Positions 26,933 through 37,499 of a stretch of DNA of 64,000 nucleotides are shown here, one piece after another. How positions within the stretch are numbered: the stretch's first letter is position 1; every line of letters starts with the position of its first letter. The notes under the pieces were generated by a model. That model made no database searches and had not been told where the DNA came from. It worked only from the letters and a program-made list of their open reading frames with translations. This DNA comes from Pseudomonas oleovorans subsp. oleovorans (GTDB taxonomy: Bacteria; Pseudomonadota; Gammaproteobacteria; Pseudomonadales; Pseudomonadaceae), in the NCBI RefSeq assembly GCF_002197815.1, contig NZ_NIUB01000018.1, positions 1 to 64,000 on the forward strand. The letters run 5' to 3'. Position numbers and translations under genes: made by a program.

Positions 26933-27997
26933 ATGCTGAAGAAACTGCTTGCCCTGATCGTCATACTCCTGGCCGCAGCGGCCAGTTACCTGGCCCTGAC
27001 CCCCAGCCCGATCGATCCGCTGCCCTGGGACGCCGCGCCCGCTCCGGCGATGACGGGCGCACTGGAGCCCAACGATACCCTGATGAAAGCCGAGCTGCTG
27101 GCGCGCGGCCAGGTGCACGGCCCGGAAGACACCGCCGTCGACAGCCAGGGCCGGGTATACGCCGGCCTGCATGACGGCCGCATCGTTCGCGTGCTGGCAG
27201 ACGACAGCCTGGAAACCTTCGCTGACACCGGCGGCCGCCCGCTGGGCATGAACTTCGACGCCAGTGGCAACCTGATCGTCGCCGACGCCTACAAGGGCCT
27301 GCTGAGCATCGACCCGCAGGGCGCGATCAAGGTGCTGACCACCGAGGCTGAAGGCCTGCGTTTCGCCTTCACCGACGACCTGGACATCGCCAGCGACGGC
27401 ACCATCTACTTCAGCGACGCCTCATCGCGCTTCGAACAGCCGGACTACCTGCTCGACCTGCTCGAGGCCCGTCCTCACGGCCGCCTGCTCAGCTATGACC
27501 CGGCCAGTGGCGAAACCCGCGTATTGCTGAAAGACCTGTACTTCGCCAACGGCGTGGCGCTGTCGGCGAACGAGGACTTCGTGCTGGTCAACGAGACCTA
27601 TCGCTATCGCATCACCCGCTACTGGCTCAAGGGCGACAAGGCCGGCCAGCACGACATCTTCATCGACAACCTGCCGGGCCTGCCGGATAACCTGCAGGGC
27701 GACCGCAATGGCACCTTCTGGGTCGCGTTGCCGACCCCGCGCAAGGCCGACGCCGACTTCATCCATCGCCACCCCTGGCTCAAGGCGCAACTGGCCAAAC
27801 TGCCGCGCGCGCTGTGGCCGAAAGCGATCCCTTACGGCTTCGCCATCGCCCTCAACGAGAACGGCGAGATCGTCCGCAGCCTGCATGACACCAGTGGCAC
27901 CCATCTACGCATGGTCACCTCGGTGAAGCCGGTAGGCGACTACCTGTACTTCGGTAGCCTGGACAACGATCGCATCGGCAAACTGCAGATTCACTGA
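26933..27997 (+). CDS. SMP-30/strictosidine-synthase-like beta-propeller protein
   Basis: 354 residues. One N-terminal membrane helix (KKLLALIVILLAAAASYLAL) anchors a six-bladed propeller seen as repeated segments GPEDTAVDSQGRVYAGLHDG, RPLGMNFDASGNLIVADAYKG and FTDDLDIASDGTIYFSDASS. The YGRLLSYDP-like GRLLSYDPASGETRVLLKDL and FANGVALS motifs match APMAP/strictosidine synthase relatives, usually esterases or lactonases facing the periplasm. Substrate unknown. Confidence 0.82.
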   Translation: MLKKLLALIVILLAAAASYLALTPSPIDPLPWDAAPAPAMTGALEPNDTLMKAELLARGQVHGPEDTAVDSQGRVYAGLHDGRIVRVLADDSLETFADTGGRPLGMNFDASGNLIVADAYKGLLSIDPQGAIKVLTTEAEGLRFAFTDDLDIASDGTIYFSDASSRFEQPDYLLDLLEARPHGRLLSYDPASGETRVLLKDLYFANGVALSANEDFVLVNETYRYRITRYWLKGDKAGQHDIFIDNLPGLPDNLQGDRNGTFWVALPTPRKADADFIHRHPWLKAQLAKLPRALWPKAIPYGFAIALNENGEIVRSLHDTSGTHLRMVTSVKPVGDYLYFGSLDNDRIGKLQIH

Positions 27998-28090
27998 GAG
28001 TCTGCCCACGATCTTTCGACGAGATTCCACCTGCGAATAGCGGTAAAAAGGCGAAGCAGTCATTCGCGGTGGTGCGGTGGCGCGTCATGT

Positions 28091-28152
28091 TGGTGGGCTG
28101 AAGCGGATCGCCGCCCGGCCCATCCTACGGTAGGGTGGGCTTCAGCCCACCA
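28091..28152. repeat. REP-like inverted repeat
   Basis: TGGTGGGCTGAAGC and GCTTCAGCCCACCA are perfect 14-base arms around CCATCCTACGGTAGGGTGG. It lies between the convergent SMP-30-like and spermidine-synthase-like genes and may serve both as a terminator. Confidence 0.7.
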
Positions 28153-28170
28153 AATCGAAAGGCTGCAGGC

Positions 28171-28851
28171 TCAGACCTTCTGGGCAATCCAGATGGTATG
28201 TCGCGTGCCCCTGTTGCCATGGGCATACACCTGCACCGCCTCGCCCTTGAAGCCCGCCTTGCGCACCTTCTCCGAAAATGCCCGGTCGGCGCTGGACGAC
28301 CACACTGCCAGCATGCCCTTGGGCCTCAGCGCCTTGGCACACTGACGCAGGCCGTCCATGCTGTACAGCCAGTCATTACCCTTCTGGGTCAACCCTTCGG
28401 GGCCGTTGTCGACGTCCAGCATGATCGCGTCGTAGCACTGCTCGGCAGCCTGCAGCACCTTGGCGACGTCCTCCTGAATGATCACTGCACGCGGGTCATG
28501 CAACGGATAACCGGACTTCGCCCCCAGTGGGCCACAGTTCCACTCGACCACCCCGGGCACCAGCTCGGCCACTGCCACCTCGGCGTCAGGCCCAAGGTGC
28601 TGTAGCGCCGAGGCCAGGGTAAAGCCCATGCCCAACCCGCCGATCAACACCCGTACCCGTGGGCGACTGGCGATCTGCTTGCAGGGAATTGCGGCCAGGG
28701 CATCTTCCGAGCCGTGCATGCGCGTATTCATCAGTTGCCCGCCATCACCACCGGCGATCTTGATGACGAAGTCTTCCCCATGCTCAAACAGGTTCAGCGC
28801 ACCATTCGCACCCGGGATCGGAGCGGTATCGAGCAAGACAAAACGTTTCAT
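28171..28851 (-). CDS. Spermidine-synthase-like methyltransferase-fold protein
   Basis: 226 residues. A Rossmann-like nucleotide site is seen in VRVLIGGLGMGFTLASALQHLG, with AEVAVAELVPGVVEWN next and DAIMLDVDNGPEGL, the pattern of spermidine synthase-related proteins. It lacks the N-terminal beta domain of true SpeE, and polyamine-binding acids are uncertain, so I do not assign an aminopropyl acceptor. Convergent with the gene to its left and downstream of the gdhA terminator. Confidence 0.75.
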   Translation of the reverse strand: MKRFVLLDTAPIPGANGALNLFEHGEDFVIKIAGGDGGQLMNTRMHGSEDALAAIPCKQIASRPRVRVLIGGLGMGFTLASALQHLGPDAEVAVAELVPGVVEWNCGPLGAKSGYPLHDPRAVIIQEDVAKVLQAAEQCYDAIMLDVDNGPEGLTQKGNDWLYSMDGLRQCAKALRPKGMLAVWSSSADRAFSEKVRKAGFKGEAVQVYAHGNRGTRHTIWIAQKV

Positions 28852-28933
28852 GCAGAACCAAGACCTGTGTAGCGAGCGTGAGGGCAGGCAGCATGCCTGA
28901 ATCGGCCGGGCAGCACAGCCCCACCAGAAACGA

Positions 28934-28963
28934 CGAGGCCCCGCGTTCTCACGCGGGGCCTCG
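28934..28963 (-). terminator. Terminator of gdhA
   Basis: CGAGGCCCCGCG and CGCGGGGCCTCG are a perfect 12-base stem with a 6-base loop, 18 bases beyond the gdhA stop on the minus strand, followed by a short T-rich run. Confidence 0.75.
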
Positions 28964-28980
28964 AGTCTACTGTGATGAGC

Positions 28981-30624
<1,644 letters not shown>

Positions 30625-31479
30625 ATGCCACTCGCTCAACTGATCAGCACGGAACAACTTCAACAACGTCTAGGGCAGGAAAACCTGCTGATCCTGGACT
30701 GCCGCTTTGCCCTCGAAGACCCGGCCTACGGCCGCCGCAGCTACCTTGATGGGCATATTCCAGGCGCCCACTTCCTCGACCTCGAACAGGACTTGTCCGC
30801 GCCAGTGGTCAAGGGCGTCACCGGCCGTCACCCGCTTCCCGACCCGAGCGCACTGGTAGAACGCCTGCGCAGCTGCGGCCTGAAGGCGGACAGCCAGGTG
30901 GTGCTGTATGACGATGGCCCCGGCGCCTTCGCCGCGCGCGCCTGGTGGTTGCTGTTGTGGCTGGGCAAACGTGATGGCCTGTACCTGCTCGATGGCGGCC
31001 TGAAAGCCTGGCGTGAAGCCGGCCAGGAGTTGACCACAGCGGCACCGAGCAATGCCCCCGGTGATTTTTCCGCGCAGCCCGATAACAGCCTGCTGCTGAC
31101 GGCCGATCAACTGGCCCAGCGTTTGGGCAACCCGGACCTGACCCTGCTCGATGCGCGGGCACTACCGCGCTTTCGAGGCGAGGTCGAGCCGCTCGACCCG
31201 GTCGCCGGGCACATCCCCGGCGCGCAATGCGCCGTGTTCACCGACAACCTGGGTAACGATGGCCGCTTCCTTGCGCCGACCGCCTTGCGCGAGCGCTTCG
31301 ACAAACTGCGCGGAGAACGTCCCCTGGAAAATCTGGTGGCTTATTGCGGCTCCGGCGTCACCGCCTGCCACAACCTGTTCGCCATGAACCTCGCCGGCTA
31401 CCCCTTGGCACCGCTCTATGCGGGGTCCTGGAGCGAATGGATCACCGATCCGGCACGTCCGGTTGCTACCGGCCAATGA
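30625..31479 (+). CDS. Two-domain rhodanese sulfurtransferase
   Basis: 284 residues with two rhodanese domains. The inactive N-terminal one (about 5-125) has LDCRFALEDPAYGRRSYLDG and VVLYDDGPGAFAARAWW. The catalytic one (about 155-280) has the persulfide Cys241 in AYCGSGVTACHN. The CGSGVTA loop is the mercaptopyruvate sulfurtransferase (SseA) type rather than the CRxGR loop of thiosulfate enzymes, so I favour that substrate, though not proven. Strong Shine-Dalgarno AGGAGG before the ATG. Confidence 0.88.
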   Translation: MPLAQLISTEQLQQRLGQENLLILDCRFALEDPAYGRRSYLDGHIPGAHFLDLEQDLSAPVVKGVTGRHPLPDPSALVERLRSCGLKADSQVVLYDDGPGAFAARAWWLLLWLGKRDGLYLLDGGLKAWREAGQELTTAAPSNAPGDFSAQPDNSLLLTADQLAQRLGNPDLTLLDARALPRFRGEVEPLDPVAGHIPGAQCAVFTDNLGNDGRFLAPTALRERFDKLRGERPLENLVAYCGSGVTACHNLFAMNLAGYPLAPLYAGSWSEWITDPARPVATGQ

Positions 31480-31666
31480 ACAGCGGTTTAAGCACGAATC
31501 GAAATATGCCTAATAGCTCAAGTCAGTAATCAATTTAAAAACAGACCGTTACCGCTTAAATATCGCACTAGGCTTGAGAATGAGCGGCTAACTCCGCTCC
31601 CGGTGGAGTCTTTATCGAACAACGATCAGAAGCACGGCCCCCACCGGCACCTTCCGCGAGGATGCA

Positions 31667-32146
31667 ATGGGAATAGCCGCCTGCGATCTCAGCCAGCACG
31701 TGATCCGCCCGACCCTTGTCTACCTGCAGCGCCACAGCAACAGCGCCGAAGCCCTGCTACTCGGAACTGCCGCTTGCCAGTCGGCGCTGGGCAGCGCGCT
31801 GGATACGCCGCAAGGTCATGGCTTGTATCGCATCAGCGAACCGACCCACCAGATGCTCTGGGATCAATACCTGGCCTTCGATCCGGAGCTTGCCAGCCGT
31901 GTTCGCGGCCTTGCCAGCCAACACGCGTTTCTCGAGGCGCCGCACCTCGAACTGACGGTCAACCTGCGCTATGCAACGGCCATTGCCTGGCTGCTGATCG
32001 AGCAGGAAAAGCTGACGCTGCCGGCCGCCGATGACGTACTGGCCATGGGCCGAATTTGGTGCAAGGTTTTTCAGCCGCAGGCAAGTCAACAGGATTTCCT
32101 CGAGACCTGGCAGCGCTGCATCACCCCAGTGAGCCGGGTAGCCTGA
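31667..32146 (+). CDS. Conserved hypothetical protein with phage-protein resemblance
   Basis: 159 residues, mostly alpha-helical, no signal peptide. Blocks SAEALLLGTAACQSALGSAL, GHGLYRISEPTHQMLWDQYL and VNLRYATAIAWLLIEQEKL resemble an uncharacterised family I associate with Pseudomonas phage-like genes, without certainty. GAGGATGCAATG gives a weak ribosome site. No phage genes are nearby, so it may be a solitary domesticated copy. Confidence 0.55.
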   Translation: MGIAACDLSQHVIRPTLVYLQRHSNSAEALLLGTAACQSALGSALDTPQGHGLYRISEPTHQMLWDQYLAFDPELASRVRGLASQHAFLEAPHLELTVNLRYATAIAWLLIEQEKLTLPAADDVLAMGRIWCKVFQPQASQQDFLETWQRCITPVSRVA

Positions 32147-32297
32147 CCATTCAATCAGGAAATAAACTTCGTATTTTTCATACCTATTTGCAGAAATTGT
32201 CTGACAATCCACTCAATATCATTGAATTTGTTTGCCTTGGCAGGGAGCGGGAAAAACGGTAGCGTGCGCCGCTCGCCTCACCACAGGAGCCTCCCCC

Positions 32298-33563
32298 GTG
32301 AGCAAACGCCTTCTCAAGACCGGCCTGGCAGTTGCCATCACCGCCACCTCGGGCCATGGTTTCGCCAGCGGCTTCGCCCTCAACGAACAAAGCATTTCCG
32401 GCATGGGTACCTCCTTCGCCGGCCGCTCATCGTTCGCCGATGACGCCAGCACCGTGTTTGGCAACCCGGCCGGCATGTCCCGCCTCAAGCGCGACGAAGT
32501 GTATGTAGGGGCGGCGGCGATTCATGCCAAGAGCGATATCAGCCACGCCAGCGCCAACGCCGGCCCTGCGACACTGGCAGGCAGCAACGACGGCAATATG
32601 GTGCCGACCACCGGCGTACCCATGGGTTATTACGTCAAACCGCTGGACGACAAGGTCGCCTTCGGTCTCGGTGTCTACGTGCCCTTCGGCCTGATGACCG
32701 ACTACGAGCGCACGTTCCAGGGCCGCTACTACGCCGACAAGAGCTATTTACGGGTGATCACCGTGCAGCCGACCTTGAGCTATCGCTTCAACGACAAGCT
32801 GTCGGTCGGTTTCGGCCCGACCTTCAACCACATCGAAGGGGAACTGAGCTCCTCGCTGCTCAACCCGGGCAACAGCGATGGCAAAGTGAGGGTCAAAGGC
32901 GACGACACCGCCGTCGGCTTCAACGCCGGTGTGCTCTACGAGTTCACCCCGAACACCCGCGCAGGCGTGACCTACCATTCGCGCGTGAAGTACGAACTGG
33001 AGGGCGATACCCGTGTTTCCGGTAACGGTGCACTGGCTGCTATCGCCGGCAAGTACGACGCCAATCTGGGGCTGACTACGCCCGAGTCGGTGGACATGTC
33101 CATCACCCACAAGCTGACCGATGCGCTGACGCTGTATGTCGGCAGCACCTGGACGCGCTGGAGCCGCTTCAAGGAAATCCGCGTGGAGAACAATTCCGCA
33201 ACGCTGCCGGCCAACCTCTCCACCATCGTCGAAGAGCAGAACTGGCACGACGCCTGGGCCCATGCAGTCGGTCTGTCGTACAAGGTCAGCCCGCAGTGGA
33301 CGCTACGCACCGGTATCGCCATCGACCAGTCGCCGACCAACAACGTCGACCGCTCGCCGCGCGTGCCCTCCGGTGACCGCACCATCTTCAGCGTCGGCGC
33401 CGGCTGGAGCCCCAACCAGGACATGACCATCGACGTGGCCTATTCCTACCTGCAGGAAGAGTCAGTGGACGTGAACCACGTCAGCGCTACCCGTGGCACC
33501 TACAGTGCGCGCTACAAGAACAGCGCTCATGGCCTGGGGGCTTCACTCAGCTATCGTTTCTAA
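32298..33563 (+). CDS. FadL/OmpP1/TodX-family outer membrane transport protein
   Basis: 421 residues. GTG 32298 is chosen because CAGGAGC precedes it and it gives a good signal peptide (SKRLLKTGLAVAITATSGHGFA). The mature start SGFALNEQSISGMGTSFAGRS is the hatch-domain signature of FadL (NAxxxGxAxAG). The protein ends in Phe after alternating beta-strand segments (YSARYKNSAHGLGASLSYRF), as outer membrane barrels do. It imports hydrophobic molecules such as long-chain fatty acids or aromatics. Confidence 0.9.
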   Translation: MSKRLLKTGLAVAITATSGHGFASGFALNEQSISGMGTSFAGRSSFADDASTVFGNPAGMSRLKRDEVYVGAAAIHAKSDISHASANAGPATLAGSNDGNMVPTTGVPMGYYVKPLDDKVAFGLGVYVPFGLMTDYERTFQGRYYADKSYLRVITVQPTLSYRFNDKLSVGFGPTFNHIEGELSSSLLNPGNSDGKVRVKGDDTAVGFNAGVLYEFTPNTRAGVTYHSRVKYELEGDTRVSGNGALAAIAGKYDANLGLTTPESVDMSITHKLTDALTLYVGSTWTRWSRFKEIRVENNSATLPANLSTIVEEQNWHDAWAHAVGLSYKVSPQWTLRTGIAIDQSPTNNVDRSPRVPSGDRTIFSVGAGWSPNQDMTIDVAYSYLQEESVDVNHVSATRGTYSARYKNSAHGLGASLSYRF

Positions 33564-33581
33564 TCGCAGCGCAGCATTGGC

Positions 33582-33804
33582 TAACAGCCCATTGAAAACT
33601 ACTTCGGCTTTGGCTTCCTGCGTCGCTCTACCTCCTGCATCCATGCAGTCGTGCGTTGCCATTGCTGCGTTAAAAACAGCCTCGCGTGCGAGCCCAGTCA
33701 AAATGCTCATTTACAACGCGTAAACTGCGCTTTTTCGGCTGTTTTTGCGGGGCCGCCATCGGTATTGCACTGACTGCCTCGCCTACGTTTTCAACAGCCT
33801 GTTA
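33582..33804. repeat. MITE-like inverted-repeat element, copy D (long form)
   Basis: 223 bp. Ends TAACAGCCCATTGAAAACTAC and CGTTTTCAACAGCCTGTTA. The interior has AAAATGCTCATTTACAACGC and AAACTGCGCTTTTTCGGC like the others, plus about 45 extra bases after the left end and another extra stretch before the right end. It fills the gap between the FadL-like gene and the response regulator. Confidence 0.82.
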
Positions 33805-33847
33805 CACTCACGCGGCAGAACAACAATAAAAGCCGCGTGAGAACATC

Positions 33848-34459
33848 ATGACTGCCCTCTGCACCACCCTGCCCGACAATCTTCGCCTGCTGCTGGTCGA
33901 CGACCACCGCATCTTTCTCGACGGCCTCTCCCTGGCCTTGTCGCCACTGAGCCAGAACCTGCAGATCCACACCGCGCACAGCGCTGCAGAAGCGGAGCAG
34001 TGCCTGCGCCAGCATGACTACGACCTGGTCCTGCTCGACCTGCGCCTGCCTGACGAACCCGGCATCGAACTGTTGCAGCGCTGGCTGGCGCGCGGCGAGA
34101 GCACACCGGTGGCGATTCTCAGCGCCAGTGACTCCGCGCTAGAGGCGCAGGCGGCGCTGGCCGCCGGTGCGCTCGGCTTCATCCCCAAGAGCTCCGATGG
34201 CAACGCACTGCGCCAGGCAGTGACCCGCGTCTTGCTGGGCGAAATCCTGCCGGCGCCAAGCAGCTCATCACCGCTGACACCCAGGCAGTTGGAAATTCTC
34301 CAGTTATTGGCAGAAGGCTTGCCGAACAAGGCCATCAGCCGCGAGCTGGGTCTGGCCGAAGACACGGTGAAAACGCACCTCAAGGCGCTGTTCGAAACCT
34401 TCGCCGTGCATACCCGCACCGCCTGCGTCAGCGCTGCCCGTCAGCGCGGCTGGCTGTGA
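33848..34459 (+). CDS. NarL/FixJ-family response regulator
   Basis: 203 residues. The receiver has RLLLVDDHRIFLDGLSLAL, the phospho-Asp in DLVLLDLRLPDEPG, a Ser/Thr switch in AILSASDS and Lys in LGFIPKSSDG. The LuxR helix-turn-helix is LTPRQLEILQLLAEGLPNKA. Its TGA (34457-34459) directly abuts the reversed TGA of the kinase gene (TGATCA), so the two genes are perfectly back to back. It is the probable partner of that kinase; targets unknown. Confidence 0.9.
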   Translation: MTALCTTLPDNLRLLLVDDHRIFLDGLSLALSPLSQNLQIHTAHSAAEAEQCLRQHDYDLVLLDLRLPDEPGIELLQRWLARGESTPVAILSASDSALEAQAALAAGALGFIPKSSDGNALRQAVTRVLLGEILPAPSSSSPLTPRQLEILQLLAEGLPNKAISRELGLAEDTVKTHLKALFETFAVHTRTACVSAARQRGWL

Positions 34460-36217
34460 TCAGGTGAGTGCCTGGCGTGCCTGCAACTGAGTGGCCAGCA
34501 CCTGGCGCAAACGCGCCGGCAACAGGGGCTTGCCCAAGGGAATGACGTGCGCCGGCAGGCAGCGTTCATGCAGTTCCGGGCTCAGATCAGCAGTGATCAA
34601 CAACGCCGGCAACATCTGCCCTGCCGCCTCGCGCAGTCGCTCGATGGCCTGCAGCCCGTCGCCCCGCTCGGCTAACCGATAGTCGCTGATCAGCAACTGC
34701 GGCGCCTCCTGGCGCAGAGCCTGCAGCGCACTGGCCAGATCGGCGCAGGCCTGCACCTCGCAACCCCAGCGACGCAGCAAGCCGGCCAGGGCTTCGCGCC
34801 CAGTGGCGTCGTCTTCGAGCAACAGGATGCGCCCGCGCAACGCCAGCGCAGCATCAACGCGTGGTGCCGGCGCCGGTACCTCGGCCAACGGCAGGCGCAG
34901 GACGAAACGCGCACCGCCGTCAGGTCGGGAATGCAGCCGCAGGGGATGCTCCAGCACCTCAGCCAGCTGCCGCACGATGGCCAGACCGAGACCGAGTCCG
35001 CGCTCGGCATTACGCCCGGGATTGTCCAACTGACGGAACTCCTCGAACACCAACGCCTGTTCCGCTTCGCTGAGACCGCGGCCATCGTCCGCCACCTCCA
35101 ACACGATTGCGTCGCCGTCACGCCGCACACTCAGCTTCAGGTGCTGCGCCTGTGCGTGCAGCAGGACATTGTTGAGCAGATTGCGCAGCAGTCGCTCCAG
35201 CAACAGCGGATCGCTGTACACCCCGTAGTCGTCACAGTGCAGCTCAAGTTGCAGCCCTTGTTGCTGCGCCTCTGGAGCCACTTCGGCAATCAGCCGCTCA
35301 AGCAATGGGCGCAGGGCGAACACATGTGGCCTGGCCTGCACGCCACCGGGCAAGGTCAGGCGGGTGTAGTCGAGCAACGATTGCAGCAGACGCCCCAGCT
35401 GCTCTACCGAAGCGGCCAGACTCGCGCTGATGCGCCGGGTTTGCTGATCACCGCCCTGTTCCGGCAGGTGTTCGGCGTATAACCCCATGGCGTTGAGCGG
35501 CTGGCGTAGGTCGTGACTGGCAGCCGCCAGCAGACGCAACTTGCGCGCGTCATCGGCTTCGGCGCGCTGGCGCGCCAGGTCGAGCAGGCGCAGGTTCAGC
35601 CAGGCACCGCGCTGACCGTGCTCCTGCATATAAGCACCGACGCTGCCGATCAGGTTGGCACAGAACAGAAACAGGCCCTGGTAGGCCAGCTCACCGCCGG
35701 TTTCGCCGAACAGCACACCCACACCGATGAACAACAGGCAGAAGCTCCAGCTGCACAGACTGATCGCGCGGAACGACAGCCCAAGCAGGGCGTAGCCGAA
35801 CAACAGGACGAGGAACAGGCCGTCGTAGGGCATCGCCACGCCCTGCTGCCAGCACAGGTGCACGATCAGCGCGACGCTGACACCGTTAACCCAGTAGGCC
35901 GCGGCATAGACCAATGGCACCCTGGCAGGCGGTGCCTCGATCCGGCGACAGTAGAAAAAGGACAGCGCCAACACCGCCAGTGCGAGCAGGCGCAGCGGTA
36001 GCACCGTGAGACTGACCGTCAGCGGCATCAGCAGAAAATCCAGCAGCGCATAGATCAGCTGGAACAAGGCTGCCGTGGGGGCGATCAGGGGCAGACGCCG
36101 ACGAATGCGCTGCACCCGATGCTCGGCAAAACCCGCCTCCAGCTCGGCGACGAAACGCAGCGAGCGATAGCCTCGGCGCTGCTGGGCCAGCAGCAGGCGC
36201 TCGCTCATGGGGAGCAT
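34460..36217 (-). CDS. Hybrid sensor histidine kinase
   Basis: 585 residues (ATG 36217 or 36208). The N-terminal part has about six membrane helices (about 40-200; for example LIYALLDFLLMPLTVSLTVLPLRLLALAVL) and no obvious periplasmic domain. HisKA has the His in LLAAASHDLRQPLNAMGLY, then HATPase with NLLNNVLLHAQ, VADDGRGLSE and GLGLGLAIVRQLAEVL. A C-terminal receiver (about 465-580) has LLEDDATGREAL and LLISDYRLAERGDG. The start lies 3 bases after the stop of the preceding small gene, so coupling is likely. Pairs with the regulator at 33848. Confidence 0.9.
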   Translation of the reverse strand: MLPMSERLLLAQQRRGYRSLRFVAELEAGFAEHRVQRIRRRLPLIAPTAALFQLIYALLDFLLMPLTVSLTVLPLRLLALAVLALSFFYCRRIEAPPARVPLVYAAAYWVNGVSVALIVHLCWQQGVAMPYDGLFLVLLFGYALLGLSFRAISLCSWSFCLLFIGVGVLFGETGGELAYQGLFLFCANLIGSVGAYMQEHGQRGAWLNLRLLDLARQRAEADDARKLRLLAAASHDLRQPLNAMGLYAEHLPEQGGDQQTRRISASLAASVEQLGRLLQSLLDYTRLTLPGGVQARPHVFALRPLLERLIAEVAPEAQQQGLQLELHCDDYGVYSDPLLLERLLRNLLNNVLLHAQAQHLKLSVRRDGDAIVLEVADDGRGLSEAEQALVFEEFRQLDNPGRNAERGLGLGLAIVRQLAEVLEHPLRLHSRPDGGARFVLRLPLAEVPAPAPRVDAALALRGRILLLEDDATGREALAGLLRRWGCEVQACADLASALQALRQEAPQLLISDYRLAERGDGLQAIERLREAAGQMLPALLITADLSPELHERCLPAHVIPLGKPLLPARLRQVLATQLQARQALT

Positions 36218-36220
36218 CCG

Positions 36221-36613
36221 TCAGGGGTCGAGCGGCTCCGGCTGCTTCGCGGCAATGGCGTCATAGGTTTCCACACGGTGTCGGTCTTCACTGCTGAACA
36301 GCCGCTCGCGCAACTGGCGCTGCAGTTGCTCGCCATCCGCCTCGCTCAGCCCCCGACCTTGCAGGCTGGCCAACTCATTGCGATAGGCCTGGTAATGCTG
36401 CTGCCAGTCGCGCTCGCGACGCTGCTCATCGAGCAGGCGCTGCACGGTGTCATTGAAGGCAGCGACACTGGCGACGTGCACCCGGGCGCCATCGCGCTCG
36501 AGGTTCCAGGGAATGGTAGGAAGTAATTGACCAGCCCGCCGATAGTTGGCCTAGGCCTCGACGGCGCCAAGCAGAGCGAGTGTTGCCAGGGCAGCGGTAT
36601 AGACGCGACGCAT
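36221..36613 (-). pseudogene. Short secreted protein resembling the C-terminus of lipase chaperones, amber stop at codon 21
   Basis: In one frame from ATG 36613 to TGA 36221 (130 codons) it reads a signal peptide MRRVYTAALATLALLGAVEA, a TAG at 36551-36553, then ANYRRAGQLLPTIPWNLERD and a helical tail. The tail, DWQQHYQAYRNEL, GLSEADGEQLQRQL and RERLFSSEDRHRVE, resembles the last helix of Lif/LipH lipase foldases (GLSEAD and ERFS in an ER-L-F context). Only the TAG interrupts it. The downstream ORF would lack the signal peptide if started at GTG 36481. Decay, sequencing error or readthrough are all possible; the next gene is the hybrid kinase. Confidence 0.6.
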
Positions 36614-36759
36614 GGGTGCCTCCTTATTGTTCTTGTAGGGCACGCCGGGTGAACTGCCTCCGGCTCCTGGCCAGTCTAGGCAGGCAGACGGACACGGCCC
36701 ATCGCCCAGATGGGTGAAGGGCCTTGAAGCGGGACGGCTCAGAGCCTGTTCAGAGACTC

Positions 36760-37311
36760 TCAGGGTTGCGAGGCGATCGCCTTTTCTACGGCGGCAATCA
36801 GCTCGGGATCGTCAGGCTTGGTCAGACTGGAGAAACTCGCCACCACCTTGCCCTGACGGTCGACCACGTACTTGAAGAAGTTCCAGCGCGGCTGGCGGCT
36901 CTGCTCGGCCAGGCCCTTGAACAACGGGATGGCATTGGCACCGGAAACCGGCTGCGGCTCGGTCATGGCGAAGGTCACGCCGTAGTTGACGTAGCAGACG
37001 GTGGCCGTTTCCTTGCTATCGGCGGATTCCTGGCGGAAGTCGTCGGACGGCACGCCCAGTACTTCCAGGCCCTGATCCTTGTACCGCTGGTAAAGCGCTT
37101 CAAGCCCTTTGAATTGCGGGGTGAAGCCGCAAAAGCTGGCGGTATTGACCACCACCAGCGGCTTGCCCGAGAACTGACAGAGCTCGATGTTTTCACCTTT
37201 GGCGCGCAGCTTGGGCAGTTCGCCCTGGAGCATGGCCGGACACTCTGCGGCCAGCGCCGGCAACGCCAGGCTGGACAGCAACAGGGAACAGGCAAGAGGG
37301 CGAAGAGACAT
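36760..37311 (-). CDS. Periplasmic glutathione-peroxidase-family protein
   Basis: 183 residues with a signal peptide (residues 1-22, [17 protein letters not shown]). The peroxidatic Cys61 is in [20 protein letters not shown], and the resolving-region and Trp motif [18 protein letters not shown] is present. Cys rather than selenocysteine, as usual in bacteria. The export signal suggests it removes peroxides outside the cytoplasm, probably with thioredoxin-like donors; inferred. Confidence 0.85.
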   Translation of the reverse strand: MSLRPLACSLLLSSLALPALAAECPAMLQGELPKLRAKGENIELCQFSGKPLVVVNTASFCGFTPQFKGLEALYQRYKDQGLEVLGVPSDDFRQESADSKETATVCYVNYGVTFAMTEPQPVSGANAIPLFKGLAEQSRQPRWNFFKYVVDRQGKVVASFSSLTKPDDPELIAAVEKAIASQP

Positions 37312-37373
37312 GGCGGTGACCTCAGGCGATGACGCGATTCCACCACGCTACTCGCAGGCCCAGACGCAAGCAA

Positions 37374-37499
37374 CTAGCAGATACCGACGCCCAACTGCAG
37401 CAACGCCAACCCACCCTGGCGCCAGCCCCACCAGGCCAGCGCCAACAGTAGACCAAAGCCCAGCGTCAGGCCGGCGAACAGCAGTACCCTGTGGCTCAC
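37374..37499 (-). CDS. 41-residue membrane peptide coupled to the MFS gene
   Basis: GTG 37499 overlaps the MFS stop TGA as GTGA, a translational-coupling arrangement. It encodes 41 residues with one strong membrane helix (VLLFAGLTLGFGLLLALAWW), ending TAG at 37374. It is too short for domain assignment, and there is no independent ribosome site, so the evidence is overlap, length and hydrophobicity. It could be chance. Confidence 0.45.
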   Translation of the reverse strand: MSHRVLLFAGLTLGFGLLLALAWWGWRQGGLALLQLGVGIC

